Positions 32,943-44,465 of a stretch of 64,000 nucleotides of DNA are shown here, piece after piece; within the stretch, counting starts at the first letter, position 1; every line of letters starts with the position of its first letter. The stretch comes from Boswellia sacra (lineage: Eukaryota; Streptophyta; Magnoliopsida; Sapindales; Burseraceae), in assembly GCA_013180625.2 (NCBI GenBank), contig SNVD02010063.1, positions 124,001 through 188,000 of the forward strand, given 5' to 3'. Below the pieces are notes generated by a model. It was not told the origin of the DNA and made no database searches. It worked only from the letters and a program-made list of their open reading frames with translations. Made by a program: the position numbers and the translations under genes.

Positions 32943-33112
32943 AGTGTCGTCTTTTTTAAACTTAAATTTTATTTTTTGTGTTACAAATTTTTCAACATAT
33001 TTTACATTCAATATCAACTACATATTTTTTTTTAATTCAAAATAATTTAAAATCAATTATATATTTTTAAATCCAATTAAAAATAAAAATATGAGATCAT
33101 AAAAAAAAACAC
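32943..33112 (-). mobile_element. Tourist-like MITE inserted only in copy A
   Basis: The ~170-bp AT-rich insert has short inverted ends (AGTGT and ACACT). The interior matches the reverse complement of the MITE at 36479-36648. The equivalent site of copy B (about 38120-38155) goes straight from AATTATAGTAATTAATAAG to TACGCCCCATTTCC, so it is empty. Confidence 0.75.
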
Positions 33113-33318
33113 ACTACGCCCCATTTCCATGAACTTTGAATCTTTGATCGCATTTCACAAGCATTAAAGTATGTATGTGAACTCGTAAGATGATACCTTG
33201 CAAAGCTTACACAAAACCCACTATTATTCGAAGTTTGTTGGAGGTCTTAGACACGTTCCAACAAGAATTTAACAACATTTCTATATTTATATAAAATATA
33301 ATTTTAAGTCAACTATGC

Positions 33319-33323
33319 GATGA

Positions 33324-33387
<64 letters not shown>
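33319..33387. repeat. Compound TG/TA microsatellite
   Basis: About eight TG units are followed by more than 20 TA units. The same site in copy B is only GAGTATATATATTATG, so this locus expanded after the segmental duplication. Confidence 0.95.
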
Positions 33388-33390
<3 letters not shown>

Positions 33391-34205
33391 GTGGTAGCCA
33401 TGGATGCACAAGTATTTGCCTAGACTTGTGACAAGTAATGTTGTTTAAACAGCATAGTATGCAAGCATCTATTCAATTAATAAGAGAAGGATCTAAAGAT
33501 AACATTGCAACTATATGAAGGAAAATGAAAATGTTAATCTGTATGATAAATAATATGAAAAATTTGTTTATTAATTACCTAAATTCGGGCATGTGTCGTC
33601 ATGGTAAATCTTCTAAAGCTTATACGTAATATTTAAACAATGAAACATCTGTCTCTAGACACCAAACAGGGGGACAAGAGATTAATTAACATCTTATGTA
33701 TGTATAATCATTTACTTTTATATTCTGCCTGTAAACACTGCAGAAACACATGTGATGTAGCATTCTGATGAAATAATAAATCAATTTAAATGACTACGTA
33801 AATTAAATGTATTTAGTTTAAAACAAACGTTGATGAGTAGAAGTTCTTCTAGACTCTATTTGAGTTTCCTGGAAGGCGGATAAAAGAAAGGTGAAAATGT
33901 CGGAGAATTAACACGCACGCGCGCTGTGGGCGATTGTGTGTTTTGACGTACGTTAGAGCAAATTTTAGTTAACAATGTAAAAGGATTTGACCACAGGATA
34001 TTGTGTTAGATAGAGTTTGATGAAATGAACACCAGATTTTCAATGAGTTTGCATAATAATATGAATTTTATTTTTATTTGTTAATATTATATTGTTATTT
34101 ATTAAATTATTTATATCATATTTGCTTACATTTTAGTTTGTACCGCTAAATCTCCTCCTCTGTTGATCAAACCTGGTTTTACCAGGTTTATTATTTCGAC
34201 ACTTT

Positions 34206-34895
34206 TATACTTAGGAGATAATCTTTTTTTAGATATGTCAAATAGTCAACCTGATAATAAATTATAATAATGTGTATATAGCCTGGGATTGAAAAGATAA
34301 AAAATAATGTTTAATTTATACGTCGTTGATTTCAATAGAAGACACTGTTAACTTACATTTATTATTAGTTGTAGAGATAACATTTATCAATTGCTTTGGA
34401 CCTCTCCTCTCGTATATTTTCTGGTTGAAGGTATGAGGATTATAATAATATGAAAGACAATCTTAATTATAGTTTAAGTGTACATATTAATACCTTAAAA
34501 ATTCGAGTAATTTTTTAAGAATTATATTTAATAAAAGAAAAATTATTATACTCTATACTTAGGAGATAATCTTTTTTTGGATGTGTCAAATAGTCAACCT
34601 GATAATGGATTATAATAATGTGCATATAGCCATGGGATCAAAAAGATAAAAAATAATGCTTAATTTATACGTCGTTGATGTCAATAGAAGACACCGTTAA
34701 CTCACATTTATTATTAGTTATAGAGATAACATTTATCAACTACTTTGGACCTCTCCTCTCATATGTTTTATGGTAGAAGGTTTGAGGATTATAATAATAT
34801 GAAGGACAATCTTAATTATATTTTAAGTGTACATATTAATACCTTAAAAATTTGAGTAATTTTTTAAAAATTATATTTAATAAAAGAAAAATTAT
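34206..34895. repeat. Two direct copies of a 348-bp unit
   Basis: TATACTTAGGAGATAATC starts at 34206 and again at 34554. The two units stay alignable throughout, with scattered substitutions. The segment from AATAGTCAACCTGATAAT to the GTCGTTGAT region also resembles 31150-31245, giving a partial third member. Confidence 0.9.
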
Positions 34896-35369
34896 TAAAA
34901 AAGTAATTTATTAATTAGAATTTATTAAATTAAGTATAAAAATGATTTTTATAATAAAACTATATAGTTTTCATGAGAACTTATATAATTTTTGAGACAT
35001 TAATTTTATGTATTAGAATACATATTAAGACTACCTTTAATTGAAACATGATTACAAATAATATTTATTAAATGCATATTATAAGACAAGACCTAAAGTA
35101 ATGTGCACCTTTATTATTATAATTTCAATCTTTAATTTACATTGAAAATGTCTAAAATAACGAGAATATTTTAACAAAGACACATGTTAAAATTACACTT
35201 TCAATAATTACTTATTTGTTATTTTGGGTTTTCTATTTACTCTTATATGATATCTCTCTATGTAAATCTTCTTCTAAAATGAAACAGTGAAAAACAATCA
35301 AACTTTATAAGAATTATTCTAAATGTACAACCAACTTAAATAACAAAACTCCTCTCATCTAACTTCATT

Positions 35370-36303
35370 GGATAGGTCAGGACCGCTCAAGGGTTTTTGG
35401 GGCTTAAGACAAAATTTATAAATGGCGCCTTCTATATTTAATTAAATTAATTATAAATTTAATTATTTTAAAAATCTATTTTATCTAAAAATTAATATTT
35501 CTTATCTTTTGAGATATAAAATTATTAATCAAATATTTATATTTAAGTTTTCCTAAAGCTAAATTATTAATTAACAAGTAACAACAACTGAAAAGGCAAA
35601 TACAAAATAAACAATAATTACAAATAAATAAAAAAATAATTAAAATACAGATTAAAAGATTCGGTGTATAACAAACATTAATAAATTAATAATTAATAAT
35701 AAGATAACAATCTATAATTAATAAAAATATTAAAACATATAAGTTGAAGCGATAGAACCTGTATATGACCATATGAGCACTGGACTGCACGTAGACAGGG
35801 ACGGAGAGCCTAAGAAGAGGAACCGTCAGAGATGGAGAAAAATAAGAAGAAGAAGGTGAATCCGTTTATAGAGACGAAGAAAGTGAGTGTTAGAGGAAAA
35901 GAGAACTTTTAAATAACTTAAAAATATAAGCATTGTCTAACGGTTTGAGAAAAAGTTTTTGCGCCTGTTGAGACAATGTTTTTGAGCTTAAAAAAAAATG
36001 TGAGCGTTAACAATTAAATATTAAAATTAAAGCTTTTATAAGTTCTTTTGTTCCCCATTTAATCCTACAAATATAATAATTGATAGGATGCATTAATAAA
36101 TTATATTATAAAAATTAATTTTTTTCTTGCATTAATACATGCTAATTATATGAGATAATTTTGAATATGGGGCCTTTTAATTATAATAAATTTTTTAAAA
36201 TAAAATAAAATTATTGAAAATTTATTGTATAGTGCCTCTCCAAATTTTAGGACGTTAGATGGTTGCCTATCTCACCTAGGGGTTGAGCCAACTCCGGATA
36301 GGT
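35370..36303. mobile_element. Non-autonomous hAT-type element
   Basis: GGATAGGT is an 8-bp duplication at 35370-35377 and 36296-36303, bracketing a 918-bp element (35378-36295). The left end CAGGACCGCTCAAGGG pairs with the right end, whose reverse complement reads GGAGTTGGCTCAACCCC. The shared core is GCTCAA. An 8-bp duplication and CAGG-type terminus fit hAT. The interior is AT-rich with no transposase. Confidence 0.75.
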
Positions 36304-36478
36304 GTATCCTACTTTATTTATTAAAAAATCATTAATTTTCTTTTCATTTTTACTTGTCTAATAAATTTGTCTGAGGTCAAGTTGTATGAATAGGTTGTTT
36401 GGGTCGATTTTATACCTAGGACTACTCAATTTCACAATCAAACAGGAACCCGACTTAATGGATGTGGAAGAGTCTTTA

Positions 36479-36648
36479 GAGTGTATTCGTTTTGTGATTT
36501 TGTGTTTTTGTTTTTAATTGGATTGAAGAATATGTGATTGATTTTGAATTATTTTGAATTTTGAAAAGGATATATGGTTGATTTTGAATATAAAATGCAT
36601 TGAAAAATATGCAGTATAAAAAACAGGATTTAGATTCAAGAACACACC
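36479..36648 (+). mobile_element. Tourist/Harbinger-like MITE
   Basis: The ends GAGTGTATTCGTTTT and (reverse complement of the right end) GGGTGTGTTCTTGAA are the usual GGGTGTGTT-type termini of this group. The left flank is TTA and the right flank is TAG, so the 3-bp duplication is imperfect. The interior is the reverse complement of the 32943-33112 copy. Confidence 0.7.
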
Positions 36649-36740
36649 CTAGTTTCCATGATTTGTCTTTTCCCGACTATTTCCTGTTATTCCTATTAAA
36701 TTCTTGTACTGTTCTGAAAGATCACAAAACAGCAAATTGA

Positions 36741-39031
36741 GAATTTCAAATTTGCTTCCTGCAGGCGCCAGATTTACTAATTAATTGTAAGTTGTTATCC
36801 CTTAACCTTGTCATCTTGGGAGTGAAGAGTATTTGATTTGAAGTGAAGTTGCAAACTTTGTCAGGATTACGATATTAATTATCTTATGCTTAACTAAATG
36901 GACTTTAAACTATATCTTATCATAATTGTTGTTAGGCAAGATTTACTTTGAATCATTTGGGCTCCTGAGTTCCGCGAGGAAATGTTTCACTCTTAAGATG
37001 CGTTCAACCCGGAACTAGCACTGTCGGTAGCCCCAATTTTGCTGGGCATGAGGGGTCGGCCCACTCCCATTCAAGAAAATCGACGCAAGTTCAAAAATCC
37101 TTGTCCTTGATCACAGCTCTGTGGCGAAGGGCTGGTACTGTGGTTGATGCACATTTCGGAGCTCTCATATTTATCTCGCAAAAGCACTGCGAGTCTATAA
37201 ACAGATCCTGAGACTAAAAGGACTTGGACACTCGCAGAACATACAAAGTTAATAATCACAAGCAACTCGATCGGCTTCATGAATTAATTTAACTCACAAA
37301 ATTGATGAAAATAAATTACACACACAACCGATTTGTGTAATTACCTCACACAATCTTATTATATAGTTTTACATGATAAACATTAATAATTTGTACAAAT
37401 AATTATACTAATAGATCAAATAATTATTCATTCAATTATATCACATTAAATTATATAAAGTGTAGAGGCTTTTAATGCCTAATCTAAAATATTAACCTAA
37501 TAGGTGGAGTGATCAACCTCTTTATTTACTGTAATATTCCTCTTTAATTATCAAATTTGAGACTCAACAATCTCTCCTTAGATGAGAATCTCTCGATGGA
37601 TTAAAAACTCAGATCTAACTCTGATCTACTTGTAGATATTTCAGATGTTCAACTCAAAAAATTAACATAATAGATATTGTGACCAACCTCTTATATTATT
37701 ATTATTATTATTAAGATATCAGTTAATAACGTCTATATATCTTCTACCTGAAAATCATTCACGTAGTACATAATTACTGCTCCGTTCCATCGCTGTATAA
37801 ACACGTGTAGAAAGGTGGCAAAACACAAGTCGACTCGACTGACATCAGCATGTTAAACAACATCCTCCCGACGTGTAATTTTTGCCATGCATAATAGTCT
37901 CATGAACCACACTACCACACCACGTGTCCTCGTCGTGGTTGCATTCTCCAACAACTGACAGGAGAAGCGGCAGGTTCATCTTCTCCTAATATAATACGAA
38001 TGAACTCTGCGTTGCAGAATTTGTACTTCATACTTCTGTGGATACCGTATCTTGCATACGTATGCTAAATAAATAAATATATATATGAAATGTGCATGAA
38101 CTTCATATAGATATGACAAATAATTATAGTAATTAATAAGCGTTACGCCCCATTTCCACGAACTTTGAATCCTTGATCACATTTTACAAGCTTTAAAGTA
38201 TATATGTGAACTCGTAAGATGATAACTTGCAAAGCTTACACAAAACCACTATTATTCAAAGTTTGTTGGAGCTCTTAGACACGTTCCAACAATAATTTAA
38301 CAACATTTCTATACTTATATAAAATATATTTTTAAGTCAACTTTGCATATACGGTAATGAGTATATATATTATGTGGTAGCCATGCATGCACAAGTACAC
38401 GCTTAGATTTGTGATAAGTAATGTTGTCAAAACCAGCATATTATGTAAGCATCTATTAAATTAATAAGAGAAGGATCTAAAGATAACATTGCAACTATTC
38501 AAAGGAAAATGAAAATGTAATCTATGTGATAAATAATACGAAAAATTTGTTTATTAATTACCTAAATTCGGGCATGTGTCGTCATGGTAAAATCTTCTAA
38601 AGTTTATATGTGATATTTAAACAATGAAACGTCTGCCTCTAGACACCAAACAGGGGAACAAGAGATTAATTAAGATCTTAAGTATTTATAATCATTTACT
38701 TCTATATTCTGCTTGTAAACACTGCAGAAACACATGTAATGAAGCATTCGTGATGAAATAATAAATCAATTTAAATGACTACGTAAATTAAATGTATTTA
38801 GTTTAAAACAAATGTTGATGGCTAGAAGTTCTTCTAGACTCTATTTGAGTTTCCTGGAAGGTGGATCAAAGAAAGGTGAAAATGTCGGAGAAGTAAAATG
38901 TAGGCTGTGGGCGATTGTGTGTTTTGGACGTACGTTAGAGCATATCTTAGTTAACAATATAAAAGCATTTGACCGTTGGATATTGTGTTAGATGGAGTTG
39001 GATGAAATGAACACCAGATTTTCGATGAGCT
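36741..39031. repeat. Segmental duplication, copy B (2.3 kb)
   Basis: Direct repeat of 31241-34051, offset by about 5.5 kb at the left end and 5.0 kb at the right. It lacks the MITE and the expanded microsatellite of copy A. It contains CACGTG motifs near 37803 and 37923. Apart from the small ORF listed below, no gene is supported. Confidence 0.93.
37071..37280 (-). other. Small ORF with signal-peptide-like start (uncertain)
   Basis: The 69-codon frame starts MKPIELLVIINFVCSASVQV, which is hydrophobic like a secretion signal, then becomes polar with two Cys. Copy A has the same start codon and first ten residues but stops after MKPIELLVITN. It matches no known family and may be chance or a recently decayed small secreted peptide. 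Confidence 0.2.
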
Positions 39032-40755
39032 TGAATTGATGATCGATCGGTTTTCTGAAAATTAACAAAATAAAGCTATAACATATGATTGCGCAGATAA
39101 AGGAAACACTTGTGGCTCATAATGGACAATTGTAAGAGAGCATAGGATAGTTGACTTTACTGGTGGAGGTAGAAGGGACACCTCGCAACAATGCTACGTG
39201 GAGGGATTCCAATGGCTTGAATCAAGCAAGTTCCAATGTCGATGGATATATAGTTTGTCCCTGGAGAGAACCATGCACGTGTTTCTCAATGGGCGACATA
39301 ACATCATATTTGCTTTACCAGAAAACGTTTATAAATAAAAAAATATAGAGTGAAGTTCCCCGAACTTATCTTTTTTAAATCATGAAATCATGTGACAGAC
39401 TTCTACTCTCGATCATCAAGCTTAAGTCGACTATGATATCATAATCAAGCTTAAGACCACGTAGCACAAGATTTTGAACTTAATTCATATTAAGAGCATG
39501 GACGGTCTAAATTTTATCATGGTGAGAAATTAACAATAGATATATATTCCAATTTTGTTACGCAAAATTGAACCAAAGATCTCTAACTAAATTCAAACTT
39601 TATATCTCATTTCACGTAAAGAAAAATTGGTTATGTATACATAGATATAGTTGTTGTGGTTTGGTCATAAGACTCATTAAGATGATGACAGCTATCGCAG
39701 ATAAAGCCTTGAACGCAATTAATTTCAAAATTTGGGGAAAAAGACAATGAAACAGTGGAAAAAACCTTTCGTAGTTGATAAGGGGAACCTGCCTACCTTA
39801 CCGTCCAATCATTTTCGCTTTGGAGATTTACGAAAAAAAGGTCAACCCCGGAGCACTAGCTACTATTTCGGTCAATCTGACACCCCGACTTGTCGTTTAC
39901 AATTTTAAGTTCCTTTTCCATTCAATTCACACTATATCAATTTCGTGTTAAAACATGAGTTCAAGGACCGTTGACGAACTTTCACAACAATTTTCTCTTC
40001 CTACAGATGTTTAATAAATATTAATTCCATGGACCAATTCTTTTCAATTTTGATTGAAATTTTCCTTTCAAAATTAAATCAAATTAGATTGAATTGTGTT
40101 AAAAATGCCCCAAAATATCAATTAATACTAAATTAAATTGATATTTTTAGAAATTTTAAAATGTACTTGAATCAATAACGGTGACAACTTCTGGTCGTCA
40201 TAATTTCACATGTGAAACCTGCGGAGTGCGATAAAGAAAAAAATAAGGGATGTACGATATGGTACACAAACCCAAATGCCATAAATAAACTATTGCTGCA
40301 ATATTTTCAAAGATGAAGATGCATAGTTGCCGTATAATGAACCTAACTATACGACCAACATGGGCAAGGAAAGGAGACTGTAAATAATTTTAATTTATTA
40401 CAAGGTGTGCACGCGTTGCTTTTCTATTAAACATTTGTGCTTTTTCATAAATCCCACCCATGAAGTATAGAAGTCTCAAGCCCATGTATTCTTGATATGC
40501 AAACTATAAAATAATTTGCATAATTGAGGTGTATTTGTAGGGAGTAGAGGACACTTGGCATGAGGCCGGCGCCAAATACTTTTGACTTAGATTTACGCGC
40601 ACACTTCGACTCATCTATATATATATAGAGGTCACCTTTACATGTTTCCATCAGGAACCCACAAGTAGAAACACTTTTAGAACACTGGTTTGCTTCAAAG
40701 CCCACACATTCAGTTCCATCTTCTATAACTTCCACAATTTGCAGTCTATCTCAAT
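39032..40755. other. Upstream region of the MYB gene
   Basis: No ORF with family support was found. A strong TATA stretch (CTATATATATATAGAGG, about 40615-40630) lies about 130 bp before the MYB ATG and is the likely core promoter. Confidence 0.55.
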
Positions 40756-42108
40756 ATGGGAAGAGCACCTTGCTGTGATAAGAGTGGACTCAAGAAAGGG
40801 CCATGGACTCCGGAGGAAGATCAGAAGCTGATCAATTATATTCAATTGCATGGGCCTGGAAACTGGCGCAACCTTCCAAAGAACGCAGGTAGAGATCTTT
40901 CTCTTGATTTTTTTTTCTTGAACTATCTTGATATGTATGAAGGTTAATTTAATTAGTTAATTTCTTTGATGATTATTGTGTGTAGCTAATAATGCTTCAC
41001 TTTAATGCGTGTAGGGCTTCAAAGGTGTGGAAAGAGTTGCCGTCTTCGATGGACGAATTACCTGAGGCCTGATATCAAGAGAGGAAGATTTTCGTTCGAA
41101 GAAGAGGAGACAATAATACAGTTACATAATATCTTGGGAAACAAGTATGGCAATGACTCTGATAGTTTTCAATTTTTTTTAAAATAATGTTTACTCTAAT
41201 TATAGTCAAGAAATTATACGTTTAATATAATGAATATACTCATGTTAGGTTATCAACTCTGTGGAAATGATAATTTTTAACCTAATATTTGCATTCTTTT
41301 TCCTTCTAGGTGGTCAGCTATTGCCGCTCGCTTGCCAGGAAGGACTGACAATGAAATCAAAAACTACTGGAACACTCATATCAGGAAAAGGCTTCTTAGA
41401 AACGGGATTGATCCTGTGACTCATGCTCCTCGGCTTGATCTTCTTGACTTATCCACTCTTCTTAGATCAACTTTGTGCAGCTCATCACTTCTCAATGTGT
41501 CAAACTTGTTAGGTACTCAAGTCTTACTGAACCCAGAACTGCTTAGGCTAGTTTCAACTCTTTCATCATTAAAACAAGAAAACCCAGAAACAGTACTGCA
41601 GTATCTCCAGCAAAACCAACTTTGCAATTCTCTGATGCAAAACCAGAACCCAAACTCGCAAGTAACTGATCAATTTCAGACTTCTGTTAATCCAGATGTT
41701 CCAATTTGCACCACAACCAATAATCTTGGTGGTACCTCACTTCTTGATCAAGAACAACTCATGCTAGCCAATGTGGAAGGACTATTGTCGAATATGATGA
41801 ACTTCGAGTCCCAGAATTCCCAAGAAAATTTGATACCTACAAGTTTACAACCAAATCAAGCGTATTGCAGTTCAAATCCCGCGGTTCCTGGTCCGTCTGA
41901 AAGTTCAAGTTTCCAATCACTAAACAATGGCAACCAAAATTTTAGCTTTGATTCTGTTATGTCAACGCCTTTATCCAGCCCGAAGAAGTTGAATTCATCC
42001 TCTACTTTCATCAACAGCAGCCCTGAAGATGAGAGAGAAAGCTTCAGCAGCTTGATGAAATTTGAAATTCCAGAGAGTTTGGACATTAATGATTTTTTTG
42101 TAAATTAA
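40756..42108 (+). CDS. MYB102: R2R3-MYB transcription factor, MYB102/74/41 group (subgroup 11)
   Basis: Three exons (40756-40888, 41015-41144, 41310-42108) give 353 residues. Intron positions, after NAG and after GNK, are those typical of plant R2R3-MYB genes. R2 (about 14-61) has the Trp repeat in [29 protein letters not shown] and [10 protein letters not shown]3 (about 67-112) begins [20 protein letters not shown], where Phe replaces the first Trp as usual, then [20 protein letters not shown]. The next block, [20 protein letters not shown], with LDLSTLL and NPELLRL, marks subgroup 11. That group is linked to ABA, drought, wounding and suberin/cuticle responses. The C-terminus is Asn/Gln/Ser-rich and ends in the acidic [13 protein letters not shown], a possible activation segment. 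The exact Arabidopsis orthologue (MYB102, 74 or 41) is not certain. Confidence 0.93.
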
Positions 42109-44267
42109 TTTTGTCTATGTTTGAGACTTGTGTAATATTTAACTATCCATGTTCTTTTAGCTAGGGTTTGGTTTTGTCTAGTTGTTGTTGATACATGGGA
42201 TTCTTTTTTTTTTTTTTAATATTTTGCCTATATATGTTTGCCAAAATAATATGTATTGTTCATTACTCAGATCCTTGTTCATTTACTCTATATAAAATCG
42301 TGATCATCATGAGTCTCTATCGTCATTATGAGTACTCTAACTCATCAATGCATTGAGTACAACACATCATCTCTTACCGTTCCGTGTATTATTTGTCACT
42401 CTCAGGGAGAGGAATTTTGTAATTTAGGCTATGGTGGTTATATAATTAGAGTATGAATATATTTGACATTGTTTGTAGCAATAAGAAGAGATAAGACTGG
42501 CTTGGCCCTGATCAGTTAATTCAATTACTTGGAAAATGTCATAAAGGATGTAATTAAGTTGAAACAATTTTTTTTTTTTGGAAAAGTTACTTAGTAATAT
42601 AAATCCAAAAAAATTATAATATACAAAAATCCGAGGGGCATACCCCAAGAATTACAAGAAGGACGTAATGTCCAAACATACAATCCAACAAAAGATCAAA
42701 AATAAAGGCCACAAGCGACCTAAAACAAAGTAAAAAGGTCACAAACGGCCTTAACAACATAAATGATAAATGACCACAAACGGTCTAAATAAAAAAAAAA
42801 TACAAGAGCTTAAGTTGAAACAATGAGTAGGATAAACAGCACTTAGTAATAATAGGTTTGAAAATTATCAAGTCTCCTTGGTAAATGTAGAAATATAATT
42901 CGGAATACTCTTGCCATTTATAAATTTTTTAGAAAGATAGAAGCATAAAATACTAGAAATTTCAGTTGTAATTTCATTGAATTGGAAAGGAAGAGCATAT
43001 ACAATCAATTTCTAAGACCATTTATGCTTAGGTCAACCTTTCTTACATGATTTTGAATAAATAATTATAGTAAAAAGGAAAAAAATAAAAATTAATTAAA
43101 AAAAGCAAGTTAACTTAAGACTTAAAAACGTATTTGGCCTATAAAACTTAGATATTAATTATATATATATAACTGCTGAGATTGATCCTTGTAAGAAGCT
43201 GATCTTTCATGGTTTATTCTCTTCATTTCGCTTGGCAGCTGATATTTCCAAATCATGATTTGAAAGAAAAAGCTTTTTATGAGTTGATCATTAATTATTA
43301 GTTTTCATATAATTTTTTCAAGAATGAATTTAATATTCAATTTTTTCTTTTTTAAATACAGAACATGCCGACAGACGTTATTTCTTAGTGATGTTTCTTT
43401 TTTCTAAAAAGAAAAAAATTGAAAATAATTTCTGCAAATGATAACAACCTCCTATTAATCTAAATTAAGTTTTGAAATTCCCCCTATTTGTTTTTCTTCG
43501 TTTTCAATTGATGGGAATCAACAAATTTTTTCTTCCAAAATCTGATTATTTGCATGCTGATACAGAGAGACATACTCACACACGATCTAAGAACCAAAAG
43601 CGAAAAAGAAGGCTCCCTTTTATTGCAATTCATTGCATCCACAGCGATTGTATTTGTTTTATTACAGATAATCATATGTTCAATGAGAGACATTTTCTTC
43701 TTCTTCCATCTCCCTTTCCCCCTTTCCTTCGATTCCTGCCGCCCACATAGAAAACGTTTTGTAGGCCATTACCACCTCCACGAAAGTCGCTTTTCCAATA
43801 GTTTAAAAGCTCAAAAAAGTGCTTTATTGTCCTTACATGCCCTAATAATTAATCTCCATGTGGAATCGATTGAAGTATATGTGTGTGGCTTTTACATTAT
43901 GGCCACATGTCTCTGGCTCTAGCTAGTCTGTAAGCTTCTTCTGTTACGTGGAAACTAGACATTTTAATTAGTAGCTCACAAGTCACAACACGAGCAATTT
44001 ACTCGGTAAAGGCTATAGACAGAAAAGACGAGTGAGAAGTGAAGCTGACTTTGGCCATTTTCACATTTCAGAACAAATAAATCGTAATTGAGGATGCTAT
44101 GAGGTTCTCATATTTAACATCTATATTAAAAGTTTAAAATATTACACTATAAATTTGAAGACCTGATTCATTTAATAACTTTATTTTATTAGTATCATAA
44201 TAATTTTTCCTCTTTAATGAAATCATTAAATATTAAAAATGATGCATTATTATAATTTACCTCTTGT
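42109..44267. other. Intergenic, no gene seen
   Basis: At 42625-42790, GGGGCATACCCCAAGAATTAC is followed by degenerate CACAAACGGCCTTAA-type repeats, as often seen at ends of old retroelement remnants. A 92-122 codon overlap of frames at 43472-43922 has no family match. Confidence 0.45.
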
Positions 44268-44465
44268 GTCTATAATTTAACAATAATGTTATACTTACAA
44301 AATTTATATATAAAATTATAAATAAAATTATTATGACATTAAATAAATAAAAATATTAATATTAATTATCAATATAATAAATATTAATATATAATATAAT
44401 ATTAAATAAGTGATGCTACATCAATTTTATACACAAATTTTATAAGTATAATATTACTCATAATT
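44268..44465. mobile_element. Hairpin MITE, copy 3 of the 26.6-kb family
   Basis: The left arm (AATAATGTTATACTTACAAA) and right arm (TTTATAAGTATAATATTACT) are inverted complements, related to the hairpins at 26577 and 26950. The ~200-bp element is AT-rich and non-coding. Confidence 0.55.

Larger units (their letters stand above)
31241..34051. repeat. Segmental duplication, copy A (2.8 kb)
   Basis: It shares order and sequence with 36741-39031. Markers include GCTTCCTGCAGGC, AGCAACTCGATCGGCTTCAT, AACAACTGACAGGAGAAGCG, TACTTCATACTTCTGTGGAT, CTTGCAAAGCTTACACAAAA and ATGAACACCAGATTTTC. Copy A is longer because of extra tandem units, a MITE and an expanded microsatellite. No gene is recognisable. 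The block at 31560-31760 corresponds to the small ORF of copy B but is interrupted by stops. Confidence 0.93.
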
